Below, piece by piece: positions 35,483 through 44,631 of a stretch of DNA of 64,000 bases. Numbering within the stretch: the stretch's first letter is position 1; each line of letters begins with the position of its first letter. The notes beneath the pieces are model-generated. The model was given only the letters and a program-made list of their open reading frames with translations. It made no database searches and was not told the DNA's origin. The translations under genes and the position numbers were made by a program. The stretch comes from Streptomyces griseorubiginosus (GTDB taxonomy: Bacteria; Actinomycetota; Actinomycetes; Streptomycetales; Streptomycetaceae): positions 73,572-137,571 of the forward strand of contig NZ_KQ948747.1 of NCBI RefSeq assembly GCF_001514195.1, in the 5' to 3' direction.

Positions 35483-35551
35483 GGCAGGATCGTATCGGAA
35501 GATGACTTCCTCGCCATCGTCCCGGGCCGGACCGTACGGCAGGGTCGAGGT

Positions 35552-36586
35552 ATGACTTCGACGGACACCTCAGAGAACCTCAATCCTCCGGAATCGGTGG
35601 CTGGCACGAACTCCCGGAGTTCTGCTGCCCGGGACGGCGCCCCCGCGATGCATGCCCTGCATCAGACGGCCCTCGGCGGACCTGAGGTTCTGCAGCTGAC
35701 CGAGCTTCCGCGGCCCGAGCCCGGCCTTGGGGAGATCTTGGTCGCTGTGCACGCGGCCGGATTCAACCCCACGGACTTCATGCACCGCGCCCAGAGCGGC
35801 TTCCTGCCGCCCCCGCCGCGAACGCTCGGATGGGACGTCTCCGGCACCGTGGTGGAGGCCGGCCATGGCGTCACCCTCTTCAAGCCCGGTGATGAGGTGT
35901 TCGGCATGCTGCCCTACCCATACGGAGCTGGCTCCCATGCCGAATACGTGACGGGCCCTACCCGAGCCTTTGTCGCCAAGCCTGCCAGGATTGACCACGT
36001 CCAGGCGGCCGCTCTGCCGCTGGCCGCGCTCACCGCATGGCAGGCCCTCGTCGATACTGCGGGTCTCCGGACCGGGCAACGGGTGCTGATCCACGCCGCG
36101 GCCGGTGGTGTCGGCCATCTCGCTGTACAGATTGCCAAGCAGCGCGGCGCACACGTCACCGGGACAGCGAGCGCCCCCAAGCACGACTTCCTGCGCGAGC
36201 TCGGCGCTGATGCCTGCATCGACCACCGCTCCGAGGATTTCACCGACACCGACAAGCGCTACGACGTCGTCCTCGACGCTCTCGGCGGGGAGAACGCCCC
36301 CCGTTCCGTAAGCGTGCTCCGCCCCGGCGGCGTCCTCGTCACCCTGCTGCCGGGCGCTGAAGAAACCCAGGCTGTGGCCGAGAAGGCGCAGGTCCGCGCC
36401 GTCCACCTGGCCGTCGAGCACGACCAGGCCGGTATGCGCGCCATCGCCGATCTCGTCGACCGGGGAAAGCTCCGAGCTCACGTCTCCGGCACCTTCCCCC
36501 TCGCCGAAGGCGCACGGGCCCACGTCCTGGGGGAGACGGGCCGCACTACGGGCAAGCTGGTCATCACCGTGCGCGAAATGGCTTGA
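35552..36586 (+). CDS. NADP-dependent quinone oxidoreductase (zeta-crystallin-like MDR)
   Basis: 344 aa, medium-chain dehydrogenase/reductase without the structural or catalytic zinc ligands. The GroES-like domain reads LGEILVAVHAAGFNPTDFMH and RTLGWDVSGTVVEAGHGVTL. The NADPH-binding domain contains VLIHAAAGGVGHLAVQIAKQ with the AAxGGVG motif. It reduces quinones or enones using NADPH. ATG 35552 follows GTCGAGG; a second ATG at 35648 (MHALHQTALGG) matches the usual family start, so the 32-residue extension is uncertain. Divergent from a GlxA-type regulator. Confidence 0.85.
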   Translation: MTSTDTSENLNPPESVAGTNSRSSAARDGAPAMHALHQTALGGPEVLQLTELPRPEPGLGEILVAVHAAGFNPTDFMHRAQSGFLPPPPRTLGWDVSGTVVEAGHGVTLFKPGDEVFGMLPYPYGAGSHAEYVTGPTRAFVAKPARIDHVQAAALPLAALTAWQALVDTAGLRTGQRVLIHAAAGGVGHLAVQIAKQRGAHVTGTASAPKHDFLRELGADACIDHRSEDFTDTDKRYDVVLDALGGENAPRSVSVLRPGGVLVTLLPGAEETQAVAEKAQVRAVHLAVEHDQAGMRAIADLVDRGKLRAHVSGTFPLAEGARAHVLGETGRTTGKLVITVREMA

Positions 36587-37104
36587 AGGCGTCCCGAGCT
36601 GCGGAAGGCGCACGTCGGTCGTCACTGACGACACCGTGTTCGTCAGGCCACTGGTCAGTCCGCCGAGCGGTCCCAGCCCGACCCTGAGCGCCAGCGCCCC
36701 CTTGCCCATCTCCGCGACAACGACGTCTGGGAGTTGGGAGGCACTGCTCTCGGACGGGTCCGTCCTATCAGCGGCGGACCGCCCGGCCGACATCTCCGAA
36801 CTGCAGGAAGCCTGGACCGAAGGCACGGCCCGGATCGAGTTACGGTCCTGACCGGCAGGGCCGCGCCGCACACGGCACTGCACGGGTCACGCAACGCCCA
36901 GGCTTTGTACGGCATCCGGCCCCCATCAGGCCCGCAGCAGTGTGCTCTTCCAGCTCGCCACCGAGATCCCCGCCGCCGTCCTCGCCCGTACCTGTCGGTG
37001 GGCGGCGGCTTCGCGCCGACAGAGCATCGCGCCGGCCGCCCGTTCCGCACGAGCCCGAACATGGCGTAGCGGGAGTGCAAACCTGACGGCGGATCCGACG
37101 ATCA
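36587..37104. other. Gene-poor region with a possible integrase C-terminal scrap
   Basis: No intact gene. Around 36945-36990 the plus strand reads LFQLATEIPAAVLARTCR, resembling the C-terminal helix of actinomycete tyrosine integrases, then decays. 36636-36851 is open but unrecognised and without a ribosome site. Confidence 0.35.
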
Positions 37105-37475
37105 TGGACGACCTGGGTCCGCTGCCCGACGACGTCACCAGGTACCTGGACGTCGGCTACGACTCGGACGAGACCGCCCGGACATGCCCGGCCTGCGGGG
37201 TGTTCGCCACCCGGGTCAAAGGCTCAGCAACGACCCGGCTCCGCGACCTTCCGTACGGCGAGAGGGATCCGGAGTTCCGCTGGCACAAGCACCGCTGGTT
37301 CTGCGGGAAGCCCGATTGCCCGCGCCGCTCGTTCACCGAGCAGATCCCGCAGATACCGGCCCGCGCCCCGATCATCACGCGGCTGCGGACCTGGGCCGCA
37401 CGCCGGGTGAGGGACGCCGGCTCCACCGTCGTTCAGCCGCCCGCGACCTGCACCTGTCCTGGCCGACCGTGTAGC
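37105..37475 (+). pseudogene. ISL3-family transposase N-terminal fragment, frameshifted
   Basis: Reads YLDVGYDSDETARTCPACGV with FATRVKGSATTRLRDLPYGE, RWFCGKPDCPRRSFTEQIPQ, the zinc-ribbon and linker region of ISL3 transposases (Cys pairs visible), then AARRVRDAGSTVVQ. A one-base C gain shifts to AARDLHLSWPTV, followed by a stop. The catalytic domain is absent. Confidence 0.75.
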
Positions 37476-37605
37476 CCACCTGAGGCGGTGGATTGAGCAT
37501 GTCGCTGTCTGACACGGCTCGCGCCCCGCCGTTGCCCGACGACGGTCACAAGATCGGTGGCCATCGGATGAACATTGCTGGAGGCGCCCCGGCGAACGAA
37601 AAGAC

Positions 37606-37620
37606 CCAGGGCGCCCCTGG
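37606..37620 (-). terminator. Hairpin followed by TCTTTTCG, terminator for the DUF6924-like gene
   Basis: CCAGGG-CGC-CCCTGG; read on the minus strand it is followed by GTCTTTTCGTT, a short T-rich tail. It is 50 bp past the 3' end of the minus-strand gene at 37670. Confidence 0.5.
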
Positions 37621-37669
37621 CGTGATACGTATCGGTTCGTGGTCAGTTGGTTGTTGTCGGTCTTGGGGG

Positions 37670-38167
37670 CTATTCGACTGCCTGATCGACGATCAGATCC
37701 TCGACGCGGCCGTAGAGCATGTGTTCCCGGCGTACTCCGTCGTCGTCGACGCCGTCGGCGAACTCCCCCCAATCCATGTTGGCGATCGAGAGGTTGTTTT
37801 CGATCTCTTGAATGGTATGCGGGAGGGCTCGGAACGACCGGCCTGCGCGCTTGCCTGGCCAGTCGTTGGCTGGGTCAGGCTCCGAGCCGAGGTCCACGAC
37901 CAGGATCGGGTGCTCGGGGGAGTGAGTCGTGGTCTCGTCGATGACCAGCAGCAGTGAGTGCGTGGCGCGGTCCGGCCCGGACTCAAGCAGCTCGGTGACT
38001 GTCAAGTCGGCGAACGCCGGGTCGTCGACATATGTCACGTTGGCCTCAAACCCGTCCGGTGTCACCCAATTGATCCCGGCCTTCACTCATTCCCAGGCCG
38101 CCTGGTCGGAGAAATCGGTGCGTATCACCGGCGCGTCCGGCCTAGTCGGCAGCTGTGGTGTGCTCAT
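37670..38167 (-). pseudogene. DUF6924-like protein gene with an in-frame TGA
   Basis: From ATG 38167 the frame reads STPQLPTRPDAPVIRTDFSD, QAAWE, then a TGA (38087-38089), then VKAGINWVTPDGFEANVTYV, DDPAFADLTVTELLE, HPILVVDLGSE, SFRALPHTIQEIENNLSIAN, MDWGEFADGVDDDGV. The whole 165-codon frame matches the layout of DUF6924 proteins (RTDF...AW start, ENNLSIANMDWEEFAD end), so the TGA interrupts an otherwise preserved gene, most simply by CGA to TGA. A truncated product from an internal start is possible but unlikely. Function unknown; related proteins are sometimes neighbours of toxin/immunity genes (inference). Confidence 0.6.
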
Positions 38168-38374
38168 CGGCTCCAATGCTCCTCGCTGGTCAACGGCGTC
38201 GCCCGTGATGAACTCAGCGACTCGTGATGGAACTTGACCGTAGGGTGCGCCACCATGCGGTCAACAGTTTTCCAGCGGCGATGGTTTTGACGGCCGCAAG
38301 ATCTGCACGAAAGGCTCAAGGATGTAGCTCTACGTGCTGTTGCTGCTACGTTCCAATCGTGGGTTATAACCCTC

Positions 38375-38605
38375 CTTACGGCCGCACCGCGCGCAAAGGC
38401 GCCTATCCAGGCCAGTCAGCGCTGGCACGTCGAACGCGCTCACGCCTGGCAGAACGCCTTCCACCGGCTGCCCGCTGCTACGAGCCGCGCGCCACCGTCA
38501 TCAACGCATTATTCGACCTCGCTGATACGAACATCACCGTGCACAGCCTGATCCGCCGGGCCTGGAGCACCCACCGCTGGGACACACGCCCCCACCACCG
38601 GTCAG
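38375..38605 (+). pseudogene. IS5-family transposase C-terminal fragment
   Basis: Reads QASQRWHVERAHAWQNAFHR in one frame and ARCYEPRATVINALFDLADT, ITVHSLIRRAWSTHRWDTRP in another, the C-terminal part of an IS5-type transposase (Glu in WHVERAHAW) with one frameshift. The rest of the gene is missing. Confidence 0.65.
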
Positions 38606-38641
38606 TGACCGCCCCGCCGAGTCACAAACGCGCAAGGGCGG

Positions 38642-39220
38642 CTACCCGGGAGTGCGACCATTGAGGATCTTCTGGAACAGCACATGATCACGCCATTCAC
38701 CGTCGATATGCAGGTACTTGGGCGCTGTACCGATCACACCGAAACCGCACTTCGCAAGCACCCGTTGCGAGGCCAGATTGGTGATCATTGCACATGCCTC
38801 AATTCTGTGCAGATCAAGCTGACCGTCAGCCGCCTGGCAGGCCGCCCGGACAGCCTCGGTCGCCAGGCCACGTCCTACCCACTCTGCATCAATCCAATAT
38901 CCGAGATTCGCATTGCGAAAAGACCCAAGGGAAACGTTAGACAGCGTCACCGCTCCGACCACCTCGTTCCCGAGGGCCAGTACCCACGGGACCAGGCGCC
39001 CTGCCTCTCGCTCCTTCAGCTGACCACGCACACGGTCGGCCTGACCTTGCTCGGTGAAGAAGTCCTCACTCCTGCGAAGATCCCATGGGCGCAGATGATC
39101 GCGATTTCGCAGGTAGGCCCTGCAAAGCCTGCTGAAGTCCCCTTCCTCCAGAGGACGCATCAGCACATCGTGGGCAACGGCCAAAGGGAAAGTGATCACC
39201 GTGTCATCGTATGACGGCAT
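38642..39220 (-). CDS. GNAT-family N-acetyltransferase (RimJ/RimL type)
   Basis: 192 aa from the ATG at 39220 (the frame is open to GTG 39289). Typical RimJ/RimL text: LMRPLEEGDFSRLCRAYLRN, PWVLALGNEVVGAVTLSNVS, ANLGYWIDAEWVGRGLATEA (acetyl-CoA-binding GRGLAT loop), ACMITNLASQRVLAKCGF near ACAMITN. It transfers an acetyl group from acetyl-CoA to an N-terminal or amino group of an unknown target. It lies between IS remnants on both sides and has no partner gene. No strong ribosome site was seen at either start. Confidence 0.8.
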   Translation of the reverse strand: MPSYDDTVITFPLAVAHDVLMRPLEEGDFSRLCRAYLRNRDHLRPWDLRRSEDFFTEQGQADRVRGQLKEREAGRLVPWVLALGNEVVGAVTLSNVSLGSFRNANLGYWIDAEWVGRGLATEAVRAACQAADGQLDLHRIEACAMITNLASQRVLAKCGFGVIGTAPKYLHIDGEWRDHVLFQKILNGRTPG

Positions 39221-39255
39221 CGCGGCCAAGCAGCCGTCGAACACCGTGCGCCAGG

Positions 39256-39369
39256 GGCATCCTGAATGTTCATCGCTGCAGTCGATCACGTGAGTACGCG
39301 GCGGTGCACGACTGGCTCACCATCGTGCATCTGCCCAGTTATGCGCGTGATCGCGACCACCTCGTCTAA
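39256..39369 (+). pseudogene. IS630-family transposase short 3' fragment
   Basis: About 35 codons: ILNVHRCSRSREYAAVHDWL, TIVHLPSYARD, ending in a TAA. This is the LNVH...LPSYAPD segment of IS630 transposases just before the catalytic Glu. It begins with GGGGCATCCTGAA, the same bases found at the IS110/IS630 junction at 16823. Confidence 0.65.
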
Positions 39370-39373
39370 AAGG

Positions 39374-40207
39374 GCATCTGATCTAGGTAGTTGGTGTTCT
39401 GGGCTGGTTTTGTGACTGGTGCTGTTGGCGGTCGTTGGATGGGGCGTGAGTGCTCGTCGTTCGTACCGCAGTGACGTGTCCGACGCCCGCTGGGCCTTGA
39501 TCGAACCGGTCTTCACCGCTTGGCGGGCGAGACGGACCGGACCCGGAACGGTGGCCCGGGTGCACGATTTGCGAGAGATCGTCAACGCGATCCTCTACGT
39601 CAACCGCACCGGCATCCCCTGGGAGTACCTGCCGCACGACTTCCCGCCGTACAAGACCGTTTACGACTACTACGCGAAGTGGGAAGCCGACGGCACGACC
39701 CAGCAGGTCCACGACCTGTTACGCGACAAGACCCGCCGATTCCATGGCCGTCGTGCGGAGCCGACCGCGGCCGTGGTGAACGCACAGAGCGTGAAGACCT
39801 CGGCAAACGTCGCCGAGACCAGCCAGGGCATCGACGCCGGAAAGAAGATCAAAGGCCGAAAGAGGCACCTGATCACGGACACGCTCGGTCTGGTGCTGGC
39901 CGTCCTGGTCACCGCCGCGAACGTGCACGACACCACCGGCGGCAAGCTCCTCCTCGACGACCTGGCCACGGCACATCCCAGCGTGTCCAAGGTCTGGGCC
40001 GACGGCGGTTACCAGAACAGCATCTTCAACCACGGCGCCGGCCTGGGCATCGACGTTGAGGTGGTGCAGCGGCCCCGGGCCAAGGGGACGATGATCCACT
40101 GGGCCATGGCTAACAAAATGTCCCGCGAATTGACCGGAGAATCCACACCAACCTGGCGAATCGAAACGGACATCCCGCGCACATCCATGTGAACACTGAT
40201 CAGATGC
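39374..40207 (+). mobile_element. IS5-family insertion sequence with internally deleted transposase
   Basis: The terminal repeats share GCATCTGATC (39374-39383 and, inverted, 40198-40207). The transposase starts at GTG 39446 and ends at 40192: SDVSDARWALIEPVFTAWRA, HDLREIVNAILYVNRTGIPW, VVNAQSVKTSANVAETSQGI (first Asp is replaced in this copy: NAQS where the family has DSQS), KVWADGGYQNSIF (second Asp). After RPRAKG it jumps to TMIHWAMANKMSRELTGEST, so about 35 residues with the catalytic Glu (RWVVER) are deleted. Inactive. Confidence 0.8.
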
Positions 40208-40359
40208 TCTCTAAGTCGCGATGCGCACACTCGCGGCGAACGCCACTTGGCCCTCCTTGAGGTCCGCGAGGTGCTCGACGTCGCTGGCCGGTGGCGTGGG
40301 ACGTAGAGGTGCGTCAGATCGAGGTCACGTGGCCTCGTTCATCCGGCTGAGGAAGTCCT

Positions 40360-41706
40360 TCATCGATTCTCCGTGGTCGATCGTGCGGCGGTGTCTGCTG
40401 GGGCGCGAGGGCGACGGTTGGGCTCCGAGCCTTCAGCTGTGGGCGCGGGCGGTCCTGCGTCGGCCGTCCTGTCGACGCCATGCGAGCGGTTGGTCAACAG
40501 CAGTCCGACCAGGGCTACGACGCAAAGCAGGAGGACGGACCACATGTAGAGACGGGCGGTGTGGACGAGCCCCCCGTCGTGGACGACCAGTACTCCGGCG
40601 ATGACCGAGGGCACTCCCATGCCGAGGTAACTCACGATGTAGAGGACGGACAGTACGCCGGCCCGTTCGGTCGGCGCCGCGCGGGAGGCAACGGTGCGCA
40701 GGCCGCCCTGGAATCCGGCGCCGAAGCCCAGGCCGGCAATGATCGTGCTGCTGAAGAATCCCGGTGCCGAATTCCTTTCGACCGCCGCCGGCACGGCCAG
40801 TGTGGCCGTCACCAGCAAGGCGACGCCCAGCATCATCACCTTGTGCGGTGGGGTGCGGCCGAGGACGGCGGCCGACAGCGCTCCGGCCACTGTCAGCAGG
40901 AAGAGCCCGAGCCCGGCCACCACCGTCGAGTCGGAGTGGGACACTTGCCGGGCGAGTGCGGGGCCGAGCGAGCCGTAGAAACCGGCGAGCGCCCATGTGG
41001 CGAACAGGATCGGCACCGCCGCCAGTACGGTGCCCCTCAGGCCGGACGGTACGGCCATCCTGGGCACCAGGGCGGCGCGTGCACCCGGCATACGGCGGAC
41101 GGTTTCCGGCATCCGGAGCACGGCCGTGCCCTGGAGGACGAAGACACCGGTGAGCACGAGGTACACCAGGTGCGTGGGCATCGGCGCGTACTGGACCAGC
41201 CACCCGGACAGCAGGGCGCCGGCGCCGGTGCCGATGCCCGGTGCGGCGGCGTTGGTGACGGCGCCGCGGTGCCGGTCGATGTCCATCATCGCCGCGCCCA
41301 GCGTGCCGACGGCCGCCCCGGTGGACACGCCCTGGATCACCCGCCCGAGCAGCAGGGCGTCCACGCCGTGCGCGGTGGCGAGGACGGCCATCGCAGCGAT
41401 CTGCAGGGCGAGCGTGGCCAGCAGCACTGGCCGTCGGCCCACGTGATCGGAGACTCGCCCGAACACGAGCAGGGACACGAGCACGGCGATCGCGTAGACA
41501 CCGAAGACGACGGTTGTGGTGAGGGGCGAGAAGTGCCAGGCGGTCGCGTACGTCGCGTACAAGGGTGTGGGCGCGCTGGAGGCGGCCAGCAGTGAAACGA
41601 CGACGGAGCTCAGCAGGACCAGCCCGCCGAGGCCGGGACGCCGGTGGAGAACAGCGCTCTCACCGGGTCGTGACGAGCTGTCGGCGGAGGAATGCGCAGT
41701 GGTCAC
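40360..41706 (-). CDS. MFS transporter (drug-efflux type)
   Basis: 448 aa with about 12 transmembrane helices. The family loop motif A is seen as GRVSDHVGRRPVLLATL between helices 2 and 3, and the fifth helix motif is LSGWLVQYAP-like. The N terminus (40 residues) and C terminus (about 45 residues, Pro/Arg-rich) are cytoplasmic tails. It probably exports a small lipophilic compound by proton antiport. The GTG at 41706 is preferred because CGAGG lies just upstream; GTG 41712 is next to it. Last gene of the HD/RidA/MFS set and 164 bp after RidA. Confidence 0.85.
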   Translation of the reverse strand: MTTAHSSADSSSRPGESAVLHRRPGLGGLVLLSSVVVSLLAASSAPTPLYATYATAWHFSPLTTTVVFGVYAIAVLVSLLVFGRVSDHVGRRPVLLATLALQIAAMAVLATAHGVDALLLGRVIQGVSTGAAVGTLGAAMMDIDRHRGAVTNAAAPGIGTGAGALLSGWLVQYAPMPTHLVYLVLTGVFVLQGTAVLRMPETVRRMPGARAALVPRMAVPSGLRGTVLAAVPILFATWALAGFYGSLGPALARQVSHSDSTVVAGLGLFLLTVAGALSAAVLGRTPPHKVMMLGVALLVTATLAVPAAVERNSAPGFFSSTIIAGLGFGAGFQGGLRTVASRAAPTERAGVLSVLYIVSYLGMGVPSVIAGVLVVHDGGLVHTARLYMWSVLLLCVVALVGLLLTNRSHGVDRTADAGPPAPTAEGSEPNRRPRAPADTAARSTTENR

Positions 41707-41870
41707 AAACACCTCGATGGGGAAGAAGCGGGTTCACCGGCGGCTCGTGGTGACGGTGTGCCCGCGAGGCCGGCGGCGTGCCTCGGCGCTCCCGTCGGCA
41801 GCCGGTTCCCGAAACGGCTGCCGACGGGTCACGGAAGGGGTGAGTGGTGCGGTCCGCCCGATACGTGCGG

Positions 41871-42296
41871 TTACTGTGCGGCACTGTCCGGGTAGGCGGC
41901 GACTGCTCGCACCTCCAGGAGGAACTCGGGCCGGGCCAGGCCGCTGACTCCGATCATCGACCAGGCGGGATACGGCTCCTTGATGAAGCGCTTCTTCGTC
42001 TCCAGGAAGCCCGCCAGGTGCTCCTGCATATCCGGGTGGTAGCTGACGACCTCGACGAGGTCGGAGAAGGTCAGCCCCTCGATCCGCAGAACCTCCTCGG
42101 TGCGGCGCAGCACCCACTCGGTCTGTTCCTCGATGGTCTCCGGCAGGCTCCCGTCGGGCCGGTATCCGACCTGGCCCGCGATGAAGAGCAGGCCGCGGGC
42201 GCGGACCGCGGCCGAGTACTCGAAACGCGCGAATCCTCCGGTCGTCGCTCCGAAGACCTCGGAGTCCTCCGGGATGGTGACGGTGTACGTGCTCAC
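41871..42296 (-). CDS. RidA/YjgF-family protein (enamine/imine deaminase)
   Basis: 141 aa. Characteristic text: FEYSAAVRARGLLFIAGQVG, LPETIEEQTEWVLRRTEEVL, WSMIGVSGLARPEFLLEVRA with the active-site Arg in LEVRAVA. RidA proteins hydrolyse reactive 2-aminoacrylate and related imines; many paralogues serve specific catabolic routes. ATG 42296 follows AAGGACC. It lies between an HD-domain gene (61-bp gap) and an MFS gene, all on the same strand. Confidence 0.9.
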   Translation of the reverse strand: MSTYTVTIPEDSEVFGATTGGFARFEYSAAVRARGLLFIAGQVGYRPDGSLPETIEEQTEWVLRRTEEVLRIEGLTFSDLVEVVSYHPDMQEHLAGFLETKKRFIKEPYPAWSMIGVSGLARPEFLLEVRAVAAYPDSAAQ

Positions 42297-42357
42297 TGCA
42301 TGGTCCTTACGTTGTGGGTGGGCCGCGGGGGTTCCGTCCGCGGCGGTCGGGTTCGGG

Positions 42358-43077
42358 TCAGCTGCCCCATCGGGAGGAGAGCGCGGCCTCTTCCATGCGG
42401 GTCCGTCGAGGCGGGTCGCCCCGCTCGCGGAGCAGTTCTCCGGCGACGGAGTAGCGCGGCCCGTTCGCGGGGTGCCTGGCCGCCTGGGTCGCCATCGCCT
42501 CCACGATCGAGCTGACCATCGACAGCCGGGGGTACACCTCGTGGATGGCGCGGGCTTCCTCGTCGGTCACGGCGTCTGGGACGATTCCGGGGCCGATCAC
42601 GCCGCCGAAGTCCACGCAGATCCCCTCCCGCAGGAGCAGGCTCAGCGCGCCGCGGCGTTCTGCGATCTGTGACGTGGTGTGCAGGGCGATGGCCTCCCAC
42701 ACGGCATCCACCTCGGCGGCGGGCAGCCCCTGTGCGGTGAGGAACTCCGCCGCCCGGTCCGCGCCCACCACCTCGAACCGCTGGGTGTGTTCACCCTCCG
42801 GCGCCAGCCCGAGGTCATGGAGCACGCAGGCGAGGAAGAGCAGCCGTTCGTCGTGATCACGGCCGGCGACCATCCCGAGGCCGCGGGCCACCAGCCGGGC
42901 GAACAGGTAGCTGCGGATGCTGTGGTTGGCGATGGGCACCGATTCGGCACCTATCGCGAGGCTCAGAGCGGCGCGGGCAAGCGGAGTGTCGGGCAGGGAC
43001 GTGATGTCCTCGGTGTTCGGGTCACCCCTCTCGTCGGGGGTCGGCGCGGGCGCCGGCGATGGAGAAGTTCCGGTCAT
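42358..43077 (-). CDS. HD-domain hydrolase
   Basis: 239 aa. The HD signature appears as NHSIRSYLFARLVARGLG (first His) and LFLACVLHDLGLAPEGEHTQ (HD pair), with EAIALHTTSQIAERRG (later His) and VCVDFGGVIGPG-like text, as in the cyanamide hydratase/HDIG subgroup. A metal-dependent phosphohydrolase or nitrile-type hydratase activity is possible; substrate unknown. The ATG at 43077 is chosen for spacing and because upstream text is the opposite-strand GlxA promoter region. First gene of the HD/RidA/MFS operon, divergent from a GlxA-type regulator at 43150. Confidence 0.8.
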   Translation of the reverse strand: MTGTSPSPAPAPTPDERGDPNTEDITSLPDTPLARAALSLAIGAESVPIANHSIRSYLFARLVARGLGMVAGRDHDERLLFLACVLHDLGLAPEGEHTQRFEVVGADRAAEFLTAQGLPAAEVDAVWEAIALHTTSQIAERRGALSLLLREGICVDFGGVIGPGIVPDAVTDEEARAIHEVYPRLSMVSSIVEAMATQAARHPANGPRYSVAGELLRERGDPPRRTRMEEAALSSRWGS

Positions 43078-43099
43078 GGCCCCAAGCGTCGTCGCACCG

Positions 43100-43115
43100 C
43101 CACCACTGTCGCGAG
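43100..43115. promoter_or_regulatory. Short inverted repeat between HD operon and GlxA-type gene
   Basis: CCACT-GTCGCG-AGTGG lies in the 72-bp divergent gap. It is a plausible half of an AraC/GlxA binding region but is short, so confidence is low. Confidence 0.3.
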
Positions 43116-43149
43116 TGGCAGAAGTGCCTATCTTCGTTAGAATGCTGCC

Positions 43150-44112
43150 ATGTCCGTTCACCGAGTGGCCGTGCTGGCGCTGGCGGGGATGGCTCCCCTC
43201 GACCTGGCCATCCCCCTGCAGATCTTCGCCCCGCGCGCGGAGACCCCTTACGAGATCTCCGTCTGTGGACCCGACAGTCCCGTCCTCACCGACAGCGGCT
43301 TCGCGATGGCCGTCACGAGCGGACTGGAAACCCTGGACACCGCCAACACCCTGATCGTGCCGGGATTCGCCCCAGGGGCACTGCCTCGGCCGTTCCCGCA
43401 GGCGGTGCTCGACGCGCTGGTCACGGCCCACGACCGGGGCCGGCGTGTGGTGTCCATCTGTACCGGCGCCTTCGTGCTGGCCGAGGCCGGCCTGCTCGAC
43501 GGGCTGCACGCCACCACGCACTGGCAGTACATCGACGAACTTGAACGCGAACACCCCGCCGTGCACGTCGACCGTGACGTCCTCTACGTCGACGAGGGCG
43601 ACATCCTGACCTCGGCCGGGGTGTGCTGCGGCATCGACCTGTGCCTGCACCTCGTCCGGCGTGACCTGGGGGCCACGGTGGCCAACCAGATCGCCCGGGG
43701 CATCGTCGCCGCTCCCCACCGAGAGGGAGGCCAGACCCAGTACGTACCCGCGCCGGTCGCGAACGCCGGCGACACGGCACTGGCCGACACCCGGGCCTGG
43801 GCGCTGGAACGCCTGGGGGAGCCGCTCACCGTCGCCCAGTTGTCCCGGCGTGCTGGTATGTCCGAACGCTCCTTCATGCGCCGGTTCGCCGAGGAGACGG
43901 GCACCACGCCCCTGCAGTGGCTGATGAGCGCCCGGATGGGGCTGGCACGCGAACTGCTGGAGGCCACGGACCACTCCGTCGACGTGGTCGCCCGCGACTC
44001 GGGCCTGGGCTCGGCCGCCAACCTGCGGCTGCACTTCCGGCGCACACTCAACACCACGCCGACCGCGTACCGGCGGGCCTTCAGCCGCCGTGTTCCGTCC
44101 GGCCGCACATGA
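43150..44112 (+). CDS. GlxA-type AraC-family regulator (DJ-1/PfpI-like domain plus HTH)
   Basis: 320 aa. The DJ-1/PfpI-like domain runs from VAVLALAGMAPLDLAIPLQI to the Cys elbow RRVVSICTGAFVLAEAGLLD (about residues 6-180). The C-terminal AraC HTH pair starts near 225: LTVAQLSRRAGMSERSFMRR, FAEETGTTPLQWLMSARMGL, VDVVARDSGLGSAANLRLHF. It is clearly homologous to the regulator at 34421-35482 but lacks its N-terminal extension. Divergent from the HD/RidA/MFS operon, which it likely activates in the presence of a small-molecule inducer. Confidence 0.9.
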   Translation: MSVHRVAVLALAGMAPLDLAIPLQIFAPRAETPYEISVCGPDSPVLTDSGFAMAVTSGLETLDTANTLIVPGFAPGALPRPFPQAVLDALVTAHDRGRRVVSICTGAFVLAEAGLLDGLHATTHWQYIDELEREHPAVHVDRDVLYVDEGDILTSAGVCCGIDLCLHLVRRDLGATVANQIARGIVAAPHREGGQTQYVPAPVANAGDTALADTRAWALERLGEPLTVAQLSRRAGMSERSFMRRFAEETGTTPLQWLMSARMGLARELLEATDHSVDVVARDSGLGSAANLRLHFRRTLNTTPTAYRRAFSRRVPSGRT

Positions 44113-44631
44113 CGGCCGCTCAGGGCACAGGGGCACGTTGGCGTAACGGCGGCTTGCGGCGTGCGGTGACGCATGCCTGCGAACGCACCAGCCCGGCGTG
44201 CTTATGGCGAAGCAGACGCTGAGCGGTGATGCCACGCGCGTGCGGCGATTCTGGGATCGGCGTCCCGGTCTGCTTCACGATCCGTACCGCCCCCCTCGCG
44301 GAACTCCGCATGTGTAGATGCGCTTCCTGGATCCCACGACCTCAGCCATCCCGCCGGTCACGTTTCACTACGAGGGGAAACCGGCCAAGGAGCTCGGTGT
44401 GCATCCGGCGACGCTGCGCAGCTGGGTGTCGCGGCCAAGCGCGACGGTTCGCCGTCGTCGGACAGGTCCGTCCGGGCATCCGTGGGAGCAGGCTCGGGTG
44501 GCCGGTTACGGGAGGACGCGCGGGCCGAGCAGGAGCACCGATCCTGGCTGTTCCGTTGGCCCAAGGCTGTCAACCTGTCCTTGACGGCTGCCGTACCAGG
44601 TGTCGGTGGCGCCTGGCACCTGTCCGGCGGA
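44113..44631. other. Gene-poor region with possible IS3 OrfA HTH scrap
   Basis: No intact gene in about 520 bp. Around 44345-44430 the plus strand reads FHYEGKPAKELGVHPATLRS followed by WV, resembling the helix-turn-helix of IS3-type OrfA proteins; no other part of such an element is recognisable. The remainder shows no motif. Confidence 0.35.

Noticed and set aside
39374..40207. Functional IS5 at this position
   Set aside because: Internal deletion removes the RWVVER segment with the catalytic Glu despite intact-looking ends.
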